A stretch of DNA of 64,000 nt from Magnolia sinica (Eukaryota > Streptophyta > Magnoliopsida > Magnoliales > Magnoliaceae), in the NCBI RefSeq assembly GCF_029962835.1, contig NC_080578.1, positions 55,793,001 to 55,857,000 on the forward strand. The letters are read 5' to 3'. Both the position numbers and the translations under genes were made by a program. Below are positions 11,405 to 22,346 of the stretch, in pieces (the stretch's first letter is position 1; each line of letters begins with the position of its first letter). The notes under the pieces are model-generated. The model searched no databases. It was not told where the DNA came from and saw only the letters and a list, made by a program, of their open reading frames with translations.

Positions 11405-11503
11405 TCTTGTCTTGTGAGCAGTTCTTTCATTCCAGAGTCTTGTCTTGTGAGCAGTTCTTTCATTCCAGAGTCTTGTCTTGTGAGCAGTTCTTTCATTCAA
11501 GAT
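11405..11503. repeat. 33-bp tandem repeat, three copies
   Basis: Unit of 33 bp containing TTGTGAGCAGTTCTTTCATT and a CCAGAGTCTTGTC arm. Three copies here, two in the other LTR (about 3705-3770). This alone accounts for the LTR length difference. Confidence 0.8.
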
Positions 11504-11669
11504 CTTGAGTCTTGTACTTGAGAGCTTTGCTTGTTGTGAGCTTAGCTTGTTTATGAATATTGATCCTTGAGAGAGCTTCACTTATGCAAGTTATATATAA
11601 CAGAGTATAATAGTGATTTTGGCACTACAAATTTGACAACAAAGAGGGATAGAAACTATAGCACTTACA

Positions 11670-11969
11670 GTAGCCACTAGTCAGACAGGTGTAGCCTTTT
11701 CAATTTTGGCCTATTGCTACGGACTTTTAGGTATAAATAATATCCGTATCTATTTGAAGTTTTTGCTATCGATATAATTACAACGGATTATATCTGTAGC
11801 TTTTTAGCCTATGGCTACGGATTAAATCCGTAGCCATAGGTTCCGGACCTATTGTTATAGCACCCACGACGATGGTCGTGTTACGAACTAGCTACGGTTT
11901 TAGTCCGTAACCATATGTTTATGGCTACGGATTTTATCTGTAGCCTTTGTCCCTTTTTTTTTTGTAGTG
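11670..11969. mobile_element. CACTA-type transposon end
   Basis: Continues the fragment at 1725-1883. Repeated GGCTACGGATT...ATCCGTAGCC motifs lead to a terminus CCCTTTTTTTTTTGTAGTG at 11951-11969. Its reverse complement starts CACTACAAAA, the hallmark of plant CACTA elements. No transposase is seen, so this is a non-autonomous or truncated copy. It abuts the Athila-like pol end at about 11970. Confidence 0.65.
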
Positions 11970-11989
11970 ATCAGACTAGGAGATCAATC

Positions 11990-13200
11990 CTAATAAACAG
12001 GATCACCCAGAGGTATGGACATATCCTCTGAATCAAATTTCTCAACAAATGGCTTTAATCGATGTCCATTTACTTGGAATTCATTGCCATTGTTTGGATT
12101 TCAAATCTCGATGGCTCCATGAGGATAAACATTGATAACAGTGAAAGGGCCGGTCCAACGAGATCAGAGTTTACTCGGAAAGAGATGTAATCGAGAATTA
12201 TACAAAAGGACTTTCTAACCGGGTGTGAATGATTTCTGAAGAATGTGTTGGTCATGAAATGCCTTCGTCTTGTCCTTGTAAATTCTCAAGTTCTCGTACA
12301 TATCATTCCAGATCTCTTCAATTTCATTTAACTGAAGTTTGTGTAGAGAGTCAGCATTGTCCAGATTGAAGTTCAGATTTTTAATCGCCCAGTATGCTCT
12401 ATGTTCCAACTCCACAGGCAAGTGGCAAGATTTCTCATAGACAAGTCTAAAGGGAGATATTCCAATAAGGGTTTTAAATACAGTACGGTAAGCACGTAAG
12501 GCATCGGTTAATCGGATTGACCAATCCTGATAGTCAGGGTTAACCATCTTTTCCAAAATGTGTTTGATCTCCCTATTGGAAATGTCAGCTTGCCCACTTG
12601 TTTGTGGGTGGTATGGGGTGCTCACCTTATGGGAGATGCCATATTTCTTCATTAAGTTCGCAAATGGCCTATTACAAAAATGTGGGCCCCCATCACTAAT
12701 GATGACTCGAGGCATTTTGAACTAGGAAAGGATGTTCTCTTTTAAGAATTTAATGACCGTTTGATAGTCATTGTTCTGACATTAAATCACTTCAACCCAT
12801 TTAGTGACATAGTCCACTGTGAGCAAAATATATAAATGGCCAAAAGATTGGGGGAATGGTCCCATGAAATTGATGCCCCAGCAATCAAAGCTTCTATGAT
12901 AAGGATGGGGTTCAAGGGCATCATATTTCGACGAGATAATGCTCCCAATTTCTAACAACGCTCACAAGCCTTGCAAAACTCATGAGTGTCCTTGAACATA
13001 GTGGGCTAGTAAAAACCACACTGTAGAATCTTGGTCATGGTCCCTTTAGTAGAAAAGTGACCACCATAGGCCCGAGGGTGACAGAAGGAGATGACACTTT
13101 GGTGTTCATTGTCTAGCATGCATCTCCTTAGGATTGACCTGGGCAATATTTAAACAAATACAGATCATCCCAGAAGAATTTGCGCACCTCGGTGAAAATT
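11990..13200 (-). pseudogene. pol: Athila-like integrase, decayed
   Basis: The frame at 12215-12715 holds the catalytic core from IISDGGPHF to the region after [10 protein letters not shown]. The second catalytic Asp is present (residue 8 of this segment), but the expected Glu 35 residues later is Asp (GQAD). The C-terminal part runs to VNGHRLKPFVEKF and ends GDPVY with a TAG at 11990-11992. Upstream, 12780-13100 encodes broken pieces of the first catalytic Asp region ([13 protein letters not shown]) and the zinc-binding domain, shifted in frame near 12890. There is no chromodomain, as expected outside the chromoviruses. Confidence 0.75.
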
Positions 13201-13329
13201 TTCTTCTTATCTTGCACAGCCGAATGTGTCAGTGTGAAACCTGTGGCAAGATATTTAGCAATATCAGCAAACCAAGGTGAATGGGAGACTTTGAACAGTT
13301 ATTTGTTAGGGAATATGACATTTATATGT

Positions 13330-14560
13330 GTCGTCTCAGGGTAATCAAAGAGATTAAGGTGGGAAAGATGGTTAACCACTACATTCTCTACTCCCTTTTT
13401 ATCTTTTATTTTTAAATCAAATTCCTAGAGCAGGAGGATCCATCTTATCAGGTGGGGCTTAGCATCATTCTTAAAAAGAAGATACTTAAGCACCACATGA
13501 TCTATGTAAATAACAATCTTGGATCCAATCAAGTAGGACCTAAATCTGTCCAAAGCGAACACTAGGGCTAAGAGTTCCTTTTCCGTAGTCTAATAGTTCA
13601 CTTGGGCAGGATTCAGAGTTCTACTTGCGTAATGAATAATGTAGGGCTTCTTTTCTTTTCTCTGGCCTAAAACCGCCTCAAGAGCATAGTCAGACGCGTC
13701 ACACATAAGTTCAAAAGGAAGGCTCCAGTTGGGTGGCTACATGATAGGTGCAGTGGTTAACATGCCCTTGAGCTTGGTAAAAGCTTCCCGTCATTGCTCA
13801 GTCCACTTGTACGGTGCATTCTTTTGAAGTAGATTACGTAAAGGACAAGAAAGGAGACTAAAGTCCTTTATGAATCTTCTGTAGAAACTGGCATGTCCTA
13901 AAAAGGATTGCACGTCTCATATGTTCTTGAGTGGATCTAGGTTAGAGATAAGATCAATTTTTTCTTTATCTACCTCGATTCCTTTGGACGAGATGATATG
14001 TCCAAGGACAATTCCCTTACGAACCATGAAATGACACTTCTCCCAATTGAGTACTAAATTTTTTTTCTTCACATCGTTTCAACACACATTTAAGATTCTC
14101 TAAGCAATCGCTGAAATATGGACCAAAGACAGAGAAGTCATCCATGAAGACCTCTAGATATTGCCCCACCATGTCAGAAAAAATACTTATCATGCATCGT
14201 TGAAAAGTATGGCAGGGGCATTACATAGTCCGAATGGCATCCTTCGATAAGCAAAGGTGCCAAAGAGACATGTGAATGTGGTCTTTTCCGGATCTTCAAG
14301 AGCTATCTCTATCTGGTTGTAGCCCAAATACCCATCAAGGAAACAATAGTATGAGTGACCAGCTCGCCTTTCCAAGATTTAATCAATGACGGGCAAGGGG
14401 AAGTGATCATTCCTTATGACGGTATTCAACTTCTTGTAGTCAATGCACATTCTCCAACTAGTAGTAACCTTAGTTGGTATGAGTTCATTGTTGGCATTGG
14501 TTATGATGGTGATTCCGGACTTCTTAGGAACCACCTAAGTTGGACTCACCCATTGGCTAT
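13330..14560 (-). pseudogene. pol: Athila-like reverse transcriptase and RNase H
   Basis: RT pieces include FLDGYLGYNQIEI and TFAYRRMPFGLCNAP (14190-14375) and, after a frame break, a catalytic FMDD (about 14135-14165, YLEVFMDDFSVFG). RNase H follows with CDASDYA and a GQRKEKK stretch (about 13640-13715), then RSYLIGSK and a YIDH motif further on. The frame is interrupted at several points, including a TAG near 13590. The order and the FMDD box fit Ty3/gypsy. Confidence 0.75.
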
Positions 14561-15560
14561 CGGATATAGGGTATATGATACCCACATCCAAAAGCTTAAG
14601 AACCTCAGCCTTAACCACTTCCTTCATGTTTGGATTTAGTTTACGTTGTGGTTGCCAAGAGGTCTTCGCATTATCCTCAAGATAAATGTGGTGAGTACAA
14701 ACTGAAGGATCAATTCTCTTGAGGTCCGCAATCGACCATCCAAAGGCACCCTTATGCTTAATGAGAATATAAATGAGCATACTCTCCTGTTCTTGCTCAA
14801 GGTGGGAAGAAATCACCACAGGGTATGTCTCTTCTTGACCTAAATAGATAAATTTCAAATCAGAGGGCAAAGGTTTTATGTAAAGCTTCGGTGCCTTGAG
14901 GTTACACGGTAGCGGCACTTTATCAGTTTGGGGCAACTCTTCAAATTGTGGCCTCCACCAGTTAACTTTAAGTATCGACACTGTATCAAGCATGACACCC
15001 ATCTCCCTAATCATGTCATCATTAAAATCATGGGAGTGGGCCAGGCACGTCTCTAGAGGGTCAGAGGATAAGGTTAAAGGTGTTCTATCTTTCACAAAAG
15101 AGTCAATCATGTTAATATCATGGAAATCGTCATCATCCTCTAATCGTCTGCCAGTATTAAAAAAGATATTTAACTCCAATGTCATATTCCCGAAAGACAT
15201 ACTCATGACTCCATTCTTGCAATTAATGATTTCGTTTGAAGAGACAAGGAATGGGCGACCAAGAATGATGGGAATCTGAGTGCTCATGTTGCTAATGGGT
15301 TCTGTATCCAGGACGATAAAATCAACAGGGTAGTAGAATTTATCAACCTGGACCAACACATCCTCAATATTCCCTCTCGGTACACGAATTGAGAGATCAA
15401 CAAGTTGTAATGTGGTTAGGGTAGGTTTTAATTCACCCAAATCTAACTATTTGTAGACCGATTAAGGAATTACATTTACAGTTGCTCCCAAGTCAAGAAG
15501 TGCGTGCTCTATTCGGTAGTTCCCAATTACATAAGGTATAGTTGGGCTACCAAGATCTTT
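14535..15560 (-). pseudogene. pol: Athila-like protease and PR-RT linker
   Basis: At 15460-15550 the minus strand encodes YVIGNYRIEHALLDLGATVN. This is the aspartic protease region with a DLGAT active site. The 301-codon frame 14535-15440 continues with the second part of PR (IPIILGRPFLVSSNEIINCK) and the linker into RT. The same sequence recurs on the plus strand at 28329-28870 in the deletion derivative, which supports its identity. Confidence 0.72.
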
Positions 15561-15599
15561 GAATTTTTGTGGCACATCTTACTTTAGGATGGCACTCAC

Positions 15600-16213
15600 T
15601 TTCTTAGTTAAGAAGAATTTCTTTTGAATATTTTGCTGTCTTTTGGTTGTACATAAGTCTTTTAAAAATTTGGCATATGAAGGTATTTATTTAACCGCAT
15701 CCAATAGAGGAATATTGACCTTCACTTCTTTCAACACCTCTAAAATGTCCTGAGAGTTAGAGAGAGGTTTTGGTGCAACTAACCATTAGGAGAATGGAGC
15801 AATCATCTTGCCTTGAAGTTTCAGTTCTAATTCTTGTGGAGTAATGTTAGGTCTATCATTATTGTCCTCTTCCGGGTCCTTAGGATTTTTTGCCCTAACC
15901 AGAATAGTTTTGTCAATGGTCTTCCCACTCCTAAGAGTGGTGTTGATTTAGCTTGCTCCATCTGATTTGAAGAGCTCAGGTTGCTAAATTTATAATGTGG
16001 TTTTGGATTGGGAAGAGGTCTAGCTGGAAGGCTCCCCTTATTCCCAATCGTACTTTTAGTCTCAAGTCCTTATATGGCCTTTGTGAGGTCTTGAAAGGCT
16101 TGTAGCATAACCTGATTGAAAAGCTCTTGCTTTTTAAGATGTTTTAGAACCGGGTCCTCTTGAGGTTTCTCTTGATGTGGAATTTGATTGAAGAAACCTT
16201 GAGGGGTAGCAGT
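15600..16213 (-). pseudogene. Athila-like gag-PR linker, decayed
   Basis: Interrupted coding sequence between gag and protease, comparable with 27600-28330 of the related element. No open frame longer than a few dozen codons survives, and I recognise no domain. Confidence 0.4.
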
Positions 16214-17381
16214 TTATTCATTCCTCCGACTGAAGTTTGGATGATTTCTCCAAGTAGGATTGAATGTATTGGAGGTAGGTCCATTGAAAGGTCTTTGGTA
16301 ATTGTTCACGGCATTAGATTGCTCATTCAACACCTCTTGAAAGGCAGGTATTGTTGGAAAATTTTCATTTGTGTGAATGTTGCAAGCACAAATACCCCAA
16401 ACAGTTTCCTTAACCTTATCCTTCTTTAATTCCATGACTTCGAGGTTTTTGGTGAGATTAACCACTTTAGCATTGATATCATCGTCCTCTTTCAGGAGAT
16501 ACATTCCACCCCTTTCTTGGATTGAGTCAGCCTAGACATGGTGCTTGGTTTTGGGGAGATGTCCCATGATGTGTGTTTTCAGTAAGCTTATTAAAGTAGT
16601 CCCACACATCATCGACACTGAATAAATTCCCCATTACACATTGTCTCGACTAATTGGCGCATGAGAGATAATAGTCCATCATAGAAAAAGTTTATGATGT
16701 GCCATGTTTTAAAACTGTGTTGTGGGCATAAACTGACAAGATCCTTGAACTGCTCCCAACATTGGAAGAATGTTTCATCTTCCTTTTGGACAAAGTTCAT
16801 GATCGACTTTCTAAGGATGTTCGTCTTATGGTATGGGAAAAATTTCTTTATGAACTCCCTTTTCATGCCATTCCATCTACTAATAGATTGAGGATCTAGT
16901 GAATGTAATCACATCTAAGCTTTCTCTTTTAAAGAAAAGGGAAAGAGTTTCAGCCTGACCGTGTCGTCTGACACGTTAGGAAAATATAGAGTGGCTATGA
17001 TCTCATCAAACTCTTTCAAGTGTAAATACGGATTTTCATATTCAATCCCATGAAATATTAGAAGGAGTTGGATCACCCTTGGCTTAATATCCATATGTCT
17101 CGTGTTTTTTGAAAAAACTATGCATGAGGGCGTGCTCACCCCCGCCGGTTGTACATAATCTTGTAAGGTACAAGGCGGGGTGTTTAATACACCTCATTCT
17201 CATCCTGGACTTCCTCAGCCCTTGGTTAAGGTTGTTTATTTACCGGTTGGTTTACAGCCATAACCTCAATTAACTCTAAGGATCTCGAGTGGTGTCTAAT
17301 CCTGCGATGGATAGATAACTCCTCAACTAATCCTCCATCACTCAAAAGACGTCGAGTGTTGTCACGGACCCACTTGGGCAT
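16214..17381 (-). pseudogene. gag: Athila-like gag
   Basis: Starts at ATG 17381 (MPKWVRDNTRRLL), matched by the related plus-strand gag at 26451. The retrotransposon gag domain is recognisable from LHLKEFDEI and LKLFPFSLKEKA (16915-17139) through FIKKFFPYHKT and ETFFQCWEQFKDL (16609-16866). A zinc-knuckle-like site in 16214-16504 reads W-GI-C-ACNI-H-TNEN-F, so the first and last Cys of a CX2CX4HX4C knuckle are missing. The tail carries the NNYQRPFNGPTSNTFNP region. Several frame breaks separate these parts. Confidence 0.75.
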
Positions 17382-17845
17382 GAAACACTATCAGCCCTCA
17401 ATCTCATATTCTAATCTAAACCTAAAAAAGAGAAAGGAAATAGAAATCTAAAAATAGAAAGAGAAAGGGAATTAGAAAGAAGTTACCAAATTAGAAGTTC
17501 CTAATTAAAATCCTGCAAAACAAAACAAAATTAGTCAGTTTCTAAAAGCCGAAAATAGGAAGTTTCTAAATCTAGAATTAGAAAGTGAGTTAGTTTCAAA
17601 AAACAAAAGAAATCCTAGAATTAGAAAGTTTCTAAAAATAGAAAACAAACCCTCATAGAAAATAGAAAAAAATTAGAAAGAGATTACCAATATAGAAAGT
17701 CTATATCAAGATCCTACAGAACAGGAAAGTTAGGTTAGTTTCTAAAATCAAATAGAAAAAACCTAATCTTAAAATTAGAAAATATAAAAATCTAATCTTA
17801 AACTAATTCTAAAACTAGCTAATCTTGGAAAAATGCAACCGTTAG
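17382..17845 (-). other. Athila-like leader
   Basis: A-rich untranslated leader between PBS and gag, with many copies of TAGAAAGTTTCTAAA-like sequence that can pair with itself. No gene seen. Confidence 0.5.
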
Positions 17846-17863
17846 TCCCCGACAACGGCGCCA
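17846..17863 (-). other. Primer-binding site, tRNA-Asp type
   Basis: TGGCGCCGTTGTCGGGGA on the minus strand, six bases inside the LTR end. It matches the tRNA-Asp-complementary PBS used by many plant Athila/Tat elements (TGGCGCCGTTGCCGGGGA) with one mismatch. Confidence 0.85.
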
Positions 17864-17869
17864 AAAACT

Positions 17870-19981
17870 TGTTCACAACCCCAAGTGTAGGGTCGCGATG
17901 TAGTAATAATCTCGGTAAGACCGAGGTCGAATCCACAGGGACTGAACTTGTGTGTCTTCTAAGAGCAACTAGAACTAGAACTAGAAGAAGATATAATTTA
18001 AATCTGGATAATTTAAGAGAATAATTGTACATTACTTAACTAAAACTTATAAATTCAAAGGTGGGAAACTAGGTTTTCAAGGATCCACTTGTAGAGATCA
18101 GGGCAATCTATGCTTGATTCATAAACACAACTGGAATCAGAGTCCCATCTTCATCCAATTGGAAGATATCTCATTATAAATCAAATCTGAACTTCCATTC
18201 ATCTAGTTCTCATAGGATGAAAGGTATTAGAACTAGAATTGATTCCATCAGAAAACCATGCCCATGAGATAAAACAAACAACAGAATTTACTAATCCACA
18301 ACCAGTCTAAGAGAATTGTGAGAGTTCGGGAGAATTCCATCATCCAACCATGCCCAAGGGATGATGATGAACAACAGCATTTCCTAAAATCATAATCTCA
18401 ATAATGAAAAGAACATACTCAAAGCTATCATAGATCCATTATAATTTAAGTCACAACAAATCCTTAAAAACTAAAAGTATTTCTTATTATCGAACTAGAA
18501 TCAAAGATAGTTCAACAATCATGAATCAAAGCAATATAAAGTATCCCATCACACTACAAGCTTCACCTCTTAGCCCTAGATAAGACGTTTAGCCTATCAT
18601 AAACATGATTAACTAAAATCTCTTAAGGAAAAACATAAACAAAACTAGGAAAGGGAAGAAAACTCTTAGTCGGCCATCTGTTCTCTCTCTCTCTCTCGTT
18701 CCCTCTCATGTCTGATGATGTCCTTTCTCCTTTCGTTCTCCTTTTATAGAAAAGATGTAGGTCGGTTGGAGTGGAGAAGGTCAGTGGAACTTACGCAGCT
18801 CTGTCCTTATGCAGTGAAACTGCAGAAAAGAGTCTCGTTTGGAGTGATTTTCGGGGAAGGAACCATCCACGCTGTCCATTCAGACTCTATAGGATGGGTT
18901 GTGACCCCCTTCTCCAATGTTTGGACAGTGTGGATCATTGATCCGACAGTGATCAAGATCACACAACGGTCCACAGTGGGCTGGGCGGCGTCCGCACGTT
19001 CTTACGCATGTTCATGCACTGAGATTCTCGGTGGGCCCACGATCGGTGTTAACATAGAAATCCACTCCATCCAATGTATTCCTCTCGAAATCTTAGCCCA
19101 AGAAACCATGTTTTGATCCATATATGGTGCAGCCCAAGGAATTAATCATGATGCACTATTTTGAACGTTGCATGACAATCCTCTTGTGATCACTGTGGTA
19201 GGTAAGTACGCATGCATGAGCGCACAATGTCAACTTGGGTTTGACCGGTTCGAGCCCCTCTGCAAGATGGATGGTTTGGACTATCCACGTGGGCCATGTT
19301 GGTGGCCCACAGAGTCTCTTAAAAGGACGTCGTGTGTTCGGTTGCGGCAGGAGAAAATGACAACTGCCGTTTTGGGTTGGGAGTCAGGTCAGCATGCACT
19401 AACTGACTCCCCTGATTCGGTGCAATGCGGGTGTGCACTCCCTGTGCACCCACACCCTCTAAATGTGGGGCCCATCATGATGTAGTGTAAGATCTACACT
19501 GTCCAGTCATTAATTTAAGGAGTTTAGTCCAAAATTGAGGCATATCCAGAGATTAGGTGGGCCTCAAAACAGTGATTTAAGGCTGATCTTTCTGTTAGAC
19601 CACTTCCACAAAGATCTAAGGGCTGCAATTTTACGTGTATGGTTACTTTATGATACTCAGGCTAGGTATAAAGGTTTGTGCCAAACAGATGGTGGGGACC
19701 CTATGAACTTGCATTCAGGATGATTTTTAGGCTTCCTTATCTTCAATCACTTAATTTCCATGGATCTTTGGCATGTGAATTCTTCAATCTCGGTCTCCTA
19801 GGACCCATCCCTTACCTTAGTGATTCTGAGCATCAAATCTATGCTTTTAGTACCCTTTTCAGTCCAAGCTCCTAAATTCACATTGCAACACAAACATGAT
19901 TAAAATAGAACGTTAAGCATTGTCATGTTCATAAAACTAGGTGATAACTAGGGTCTAATATGCAATATTTGACCCTCAACA
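17870..19981 (-). repeat. Athila-like 5' LTR (about 2.1 kb)
   Basis: Plus-strand reading starts TGTTCACAACCCC and ends ACCCTCAACA. Both ends match the LTRs of the element at 24894-30146, but this LTR is about 0.85 kb longer. Part of the extra length (about 18850-19720) is GTGGGCCC-rich sequence like that dispersed later in the window. A pyrimidine repeat lies near 18685-18700. Open frames inside (for example 18715-19116) look like chance. Confidence 0.75.
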
Positions 19982-21357
19982 CCTTCACCTAATAGATTTA
20001 GGGAGGATAACATTATTTCAAGACGTCTTTGAGATTAAAACATCAAACTTAGTAAGAGACAATCAACACAAATAAAGTAATAAAGAGATGATCTATCACA
20101 ACCAATGCACAAGGAGTTATAGTTGTTCGGTGCTTAACCCCACACCTACTCCACTCCCAAAATTACTGCCCTCATATTTTTGGCTTTCATTATTTCATGG
20201 TTTCTACAGGATGACTTTAACAACCTGATACAGTTATTATGATTTTCAACGGCTAGCACAACATAACCCAATTTTTTATTTTAACAGGCTCACCACAAAA
20301 CAACCCGCTGAGATTTCCAGGCTATCTCAGAAAAATCCAAATGAACAAAATGAATATACAATAGTTATCTTCAAAGGCCGAGACGAACGTGTAACTGAAG
20401 ATTGATTGCAGCGATCTTCTTTCTTGGGAGATTGATGAAGCCAGTATATGTGTTTAACCTAAAAAGAATATGGGGATCTAATATATTTTCAATATTATAA
20501 ACAAAACTCAAAATGCTGTAAATTCTATTATCTGAATCTCAAGTAGAGTTTAGATAACTCTCTTAAAAACAATTGAAACTAACTTGATAAAAAATAATAA
20601 AATAAGCTAATAAAATATTAGAATTACTGCACAAATAGGTTAAGGAAGGCCTAACTTTTTCTCTAACTTTGATAAGGTTTCATTATTGAAATGAATGAGA
20701 GAAGGCCTCTATTAATAGCCAATGGACTTGGAAATTCGACTGGCCTGATTTTTTGTTTGGCTGCCTCAATTCCAATGATTGCATTCCAACGAATCTCAGA
20801 TTTTGCGGGATAAGATTATTCAAAAACTCAGTTGGCCCAAAAAAAAATTCGGCTGGCCGAATACAGGGTTCGGTTAGCCGAATCTCACTAAGAACCAAAA
20901 TTTACATTGTTAGAAACTTGACCGAACACACTCGGGCTAGCCGAACCCAAAGTTGGGCTGGCTAAACTTGCCATGAATAAATTCTATCTTTTTGTATACT
21001 TGCTTGAATTATGTTGGGTTGGCTGAAGGTAGTTAGGCTGGCCGAACTTGAAGTCGAGCTGGCCTAACTTCAGTTTATTTTACTTAGTATAGTCCATTAT
21101 TATGGTCATACTTTAAATACACCTAACTTATGACCATTCTAAGGTTATACCACCTGATGGTTAACATATACAGAATGCTTCAATATTTGAACCATGCAAA
21201 TTCTTTAAGGCTTGAGGTGTTGAGCCACCCTTGAGATGTTGATCTAGTCTTTATGCAATCTTCATGAGTTGCCGAAGAACGTCTTCATGACTGCTTGTGA
21301 TCCATTTGGGACTATGAAATTTGACAACACTAAGAGTGCTTTAAATATAAGCACTCA
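19982..21357 (-). repeat. Copia LTR remnant, second SIRE-type family
   Basis: Shares the layout of the copia LTR at 1884: a block near 20090-20340 resembles 2400-2600 (CACAACCAATGCACAAGG, CTACTCCACTCC), and the sense start is near TGAGTGC at 21357. It has a TATA-like CTATTAATAG at 20709-20718 and a cluster of palindromes with core GGCTGGCC (20734-21070). The left end is unclear and probably cut by the Athila-like LTR. Confidence 0.6.
20734..21070. repeat. Palindrome cluster, GGCTGGCC/GGCTAGCC type
   Basis: About ten copies, the best being TTCGGCTGGCCGAA at 20848-20861 and TTCGGTTAGCCGAA just after it. Same position relative to the TATA-like box as the CGACTGGTCG clusters, but with a different core. 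Confidence 0.75.
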
Positions 21358-21620
21358 TAGAATTATTCCCCTTAGGCTCTTATGTATTCTTACACAAGCT
21401 AAATGCTCATTTAAACACCTTGAAGCATAACAGCTACCTCATCCGGAAGAACTGTTCGGGACATATTTGGTCCTCTCAAATCTCCAACAATAGTCATCAG
21501 GTTACTGTTTAAATTCATCGCCTTATGAGCAATGAGAACCGACATGTCTTTAACAGTTCGGGATGTTGTTAGTGCTATATTGTATAATGCACACATTTGT
21601 TTGTCAAATTTCATTTAGAC
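21358..21620 (-). pseudogene. Copia 3' end with polypurine tract and small ORF
   Basis: Next to the LTR the minus strand reads CCTAAGGGGAATAATTCTA, a polypurine-tract candidate. Beyond it is a 67-codon minus-strand frame (21411-21614) at the same place as the small ORF at 4422-4673. It has a helical-looking sequence but no clear similarity to the other and no recognised domain. It may be the end of a SIRE envelope-like ORF; a chance frame is possible. Confidence 0.4.
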
Positions 21621-21998
21621 AAAACAGCTTATGAAGTGTCTCGTCTAAAGTGAATCAAGATGGAAAGTTCAAGACTCTAATTATTGAATGTTCAAGACTC
21701 TACTGAAGTTCAAGTCAAGTAGTGGATTAAGATGGAAAGTTTAAGTTCTACTAAGTTCAAGATGATTGAGTTCAAGTTCTACTAAAGTTCTAGTAGAAGA
21801 TCAAGCTCCATCTTCAACTTCAAGCTTTATTGAAGAATCAAGTAGAAGAACAAGTTCCATGAAGTTCAAGCATCCAATCTACTTTAAAGTTCAATCATTT
21901 CAGGTATAACAAACCCTAGAAATACCTCAGGCTTAGGTACTTTTAAAACATAACTTAAATAGGTTTTTATGCTAAAGATCAACTAGCCTAAGCTAAGG

Positions 21999-22315
21999 TT
22001 CGACTATTCTAAGCTGTGGTTCGACTAGTCTAAGGAATTTTCGACCAGTCCTAGTTTAAATTAAAAAGAAATGGATTTTTCCGTTACTTCTTTGACCAAT
22101 CGAGAAAACTACTCAACCAGTCGAAGATAGGCCTTTGACCAGTCGAGGGTTGCTCTACTCGAAGTTTAGCAACTGAATCAATTCAGATTTTTGGCACCCT
22201 CGACTAGTTGGACAGGGCCTTCATGAATATTTATTTTCTCTTATCGCGCTCAAATTTAAAAATTTGTTGTGACGGTATCCTATTCTTAGACAAGTCAAAG
22301 ACTGTCGTAGACAAG
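21999..22315. repeat. Palindrome cluster, CGACTAGTC type
   Basis: Eight to ten decayed copies, for example TTCGACTAGTCTA at 22020 and GACCAGTCGA near 22137, upstream of the TATA box. Confidence 0.65.
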
Positions 22316-22336
22316 TTGAAGCAAAAAATTTTCTAC

Positions 22337-22346
22337 CTATAAATAG
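22337..22346 (+). promoter_or_regulatory. TATA-like box in plus-strand copia LTR
   Basis: CTATAAATAG, identical to the box of the first copia LTR and about 25 bp after the last palindrome. Confidence 0.6.

Larger units (their letters stand above)
1884..11669 (-). mobile_element. Complete Ty1/copia retrotransposon, SIRE/Maximus type
   Basis: A 9.8 kb element on the minus strand with two near-identical LTRs (TGAAAAGG...ACTTACA as read on the plus strand), a 5-bp target duplication, a PBS next to the 5' LTR (the right-hand one) and a polypurine tract next to the 3' LTR. The order gag, PR, INT, RT, RNase H is that of Ty1/copia. Long LTRs, the gag style (a zinc knuckle followed by a Ser/Glu/Asp-rich stretch) and extra sequence between RNase H and the PPT suggest the SIRE/Maximus lineage. 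By hand count the LTRs differ at about 38 of 2053 aligned positions, plus one 33-bp length change. The coding region carries one frameshift and seven in-frame stops, so this copy cannot make its own proteins. Confidence 0.93.
9584..11669 (-). repeat. Copia 5' LTR (2086 bp)
   Basis: Full-length partner of the LTR at 1884-3936. It is 33 bp longer because it has three rather than two copies of a 33-bp unit near 11405-11503. TATA-like box at 10769-10778, palindrome cluster at 10795-11177. Most differences between the two LTRs are transitions. Confidence 0.92.
11970..19981 (-). mobile_element. Ty3/gypsy element, Athila/Tat-like, 3'-truncated
   Basis: Minus-strand element with, in its own sense, LTR (17870-19981), a tRNA-Asp-type PBS, leader, gag, PR, RT, RNase H and INT; the polyprotein ends at 11990. 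The order RT-RNase H-INT defines Ty3/gypsy. The gag type and the TGGCGCCGTT PBS point to the Athila/Tat branch. No 3' LTR is present: the element stops against the CACTA end. Coding parts contain many stops and frameshifts. A shorter relative lies at 24894-30146. Confidence 0.82.

Noticed and set aside
1884..11669. Retrovirus-like envelope gene making this an infectious element
   Set aside because: Only a small 83-codon frame is present after pol, without signal peptide or membrane segment.
18715..19116. 133-codon frame in the Athila-like LTR as a possible host gene
   Set aside because: Lies inside the LTR, has no domain I recognise, and overlaps GTGGGCCC-type repeat sequence.
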